Assembly: GCA_017418975.1 (NCBI GenBank)
Contig: JAFOMG010000023.1
Location: 1-64,000, forward strand
Direction: 5' to 3'
DNA from: Sphingomonas sp.
Lineage (GTDB): Bacteria > Pseudomonadota > Alphaproteobacteria > Sphingomonadales > Sphingomonadaceae
DNA: 64,000 nucleotides
The notes beneath the pieces were generated by a model. The model made no database searches and was not told the DNA's origin. It saw only the letters and a list, made by a program, of their open reading frames with translations. This document shows positions 63,299 to 64,000 of the stretch, piece after piece (within the stretch, counting starts at the first letter, position 1; every line of letters begins with the position of its first letter). A program made the position numbers and the translations under genes.

Positions 63299-63356
63299 GT
63301 CTCATCGATGGTGTATTATGTATCCAACACACATATTGCTTCGGGAGGAAGTTTCG

Positions 63357-64000
63357 ATGCGCGCTGCCCTGTTCGCTCTTGCCCTGTTGCCGCTCGCGGC
63401 CACCGGCGCCTGCCACGCCAGCTGGGAAAAGGAAGGTCACAAGGCCGCGCCGAGCGGCGTCGGCGCCAAGCGCAGCTATGACGCGAGCGGCTTCACCAAG
63501 GTCGACCTGCGCGGACCCGATGACATCGAGGTGCGGAACGGCGGCCAGTTCGCGGTCACGGCCGAGGGCGATACCGCGGTGCTCGACCAGCTCGAAGTCC
63601 GGGTGGTCGACGGTACGCTGCGCGTCGGCCGCAAGGACCGCAGCGGCTTCTCGTTCAGCAACGATCGCGGCGTGAAGGTTCATGTCGTCCTGCCGAAGCT
63701 CGATGGCGCGAGCGTCAGCGGCTCCGGCAATATGAGCGTCGACAAGGCCGAGGGTGCTTTCCGCGGCGCGATCGCCGGCTCGGGCAATCTCGGCATCGCC
63801 GCGCTCGCCGCGACCGATGCCGATCTCTCGATCGCCGGCTCGGGGGATCTCACCGTCGCGGGCACGGTCAGCCGGCTCAATGCCTCGATCGCCGGGTCGG
63901 GTGACATCGACGCGAGCAAGCTCACCGCCACGGGCGCCAGCATCTCGGTCATCGGCTCGGGCAGCCTGCGCGGCGTCGTGAAGGGCGGGGCCTCGGTCTC
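63357..64000 (+). CDS. DUF2807 (head GIN domain) exported protein, 3' end beyond the window
   Basis: This gene is open to the window end, giving 214 residues so far. It has a signal peptide (MRAALFALALLPLAATGACHA; a cysteine at 19 leaves lipidation possible) and then the auto-repeating DUF2807 beta-helix: GSGNMSVDKA, GSGNLGIAAL, GSGDLTVAGT, GSGDIDASKL, each about 18-20 residues. DUF2807 proteins are envelope-exposed beta solenoids of unknown function. The GGGAGG at 63344-63349 is the ribosome-binding site. C-terminus not seen. Confidence 0.85.
   Translation, partial: MRAALFALALLPLAATGACHASWEKEGHKAAPSGVGAKRSYDASGFTKVDLRGPDDIEVRNGGQFAVTAEGDTAVLDQLEVRVVDGTLRVGRKDRSGFSFSNDRGVKVHVVLPKLDGASVSGSGNMSVDKAEGAFRGAIAGSGNLGIAALAATDADLSIAGSGDLTVAGTVSRLNASIAGSGDIDASKLTATGASISVIGSGSLRGVVKGGASV

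Overview
This window is a high-GC chromosomal segment from an alphaproteobacterium, most probably a sphingomonad (Sphingomonas or a close relative). The basis is the codon usage, the family of each housekeeping protein, the CarD and FdxA/S4/SUV3-like helicase neighbourhood, a ubiquinol-cytochrome c chaperone next to DUF177, TonB receptor plus Spinster-type MFS pairing, and dispersed 'cgtcatcccc...ggggatgacg' palindromes of the kind common in sphingomonads. Species cannot be fixed from the sequence alone. No phage, complete insertion sequence, CRISPR array or rRNA operon was seen. Layout: 1-0.5 kb, a HAD-phosphatase gene cut off beside a tRNA-Gln(CUG) gene. 0.6-2.5 kb, ppx/gppA phosphatase and rlmE, with a perfect 25-bp hairpin between them. 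2.5-4.1 kb, a gene-poor accessory patch: palindromic repeats, an AT-rich toxin-C-terminus-like fragment with a candidate immunity gene, and degraded DNA. 4.1-5.8 kb, rpoZ and a divergent phospholipase D/cardiolipin synthase-like gene. 6.1-10.3 kb, the divergent putR-putA proline catabolism pair. 10.5-12.3 kb, an NDUFA9-like NAD(P)-binding protein and uppP. 12.4-19.8 kb, a glutamate synthase operon in the unusual order gltD, two DUF2059-type exported proteins, gltB. 20.1-23.5 kb, a TSUP permease, its TIGR02186 partner and a HerA-like ATPase. 23.5-25.9 kb (minus), a processive glycosyltransferase followed by a frameshifted barrel-like protein. 26.1-34.1 kb, the bacterial alpha-2-macroglobulin and PBP1C pair. 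34.3-37.1 kb, bamE, the CBP3-type chaperone, DUF177, a P-loop protein and an unknown gene. 37.1-41.6 kb, a TetR regulator divergent from a TonB-dependent receptor, then an MFS transporter. 41.8-45.6 kb, prfC, an aldose-epimerase-like protein, an SDR and a small membrane protein. 45.8-51.0 kb (minus), a translation block: hisN, rpmI, rplT, a terminator, pheS, pheT. 51.0-53.8 kb, outer-membrane phospholipase A, an exported peroxiredoxin and a diguanylate cyclase. 53.9-54.3 kb, a GG-N10-GC (sigma-54 type) promoter with an upstream near-palindrome and two micro-ORFs for membrane peptides. 54.5-58.2 kb (minus), a PEBP protein, a GST/FzlA-like protein, a small exported protein and an M23 endopeptidase. 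58.4-61.6 kb, SUV3-like helicase, S4 protein and fdxA. 61.6-64 kb, a Sel1-repeat protein, carD and a DUF2807 protein cut by the window end. Most genes are housekeeping. Envelope functions stand out: uppP, PBP1C, A2M, BamE, PldA, M23, TBDR, and the glycosyltransferase with its barrel partner. The best candidates for something undescribed are the sigma-54-type micro-peptide locus at 53.9-54.3 kb, the toxin-remnant/immunity island at 2.9-3.5 kb, the two exported DUF2059 proteins inside the glutamate synthase operon, and the glycosyltransferase-barrel pair with its frameshift.
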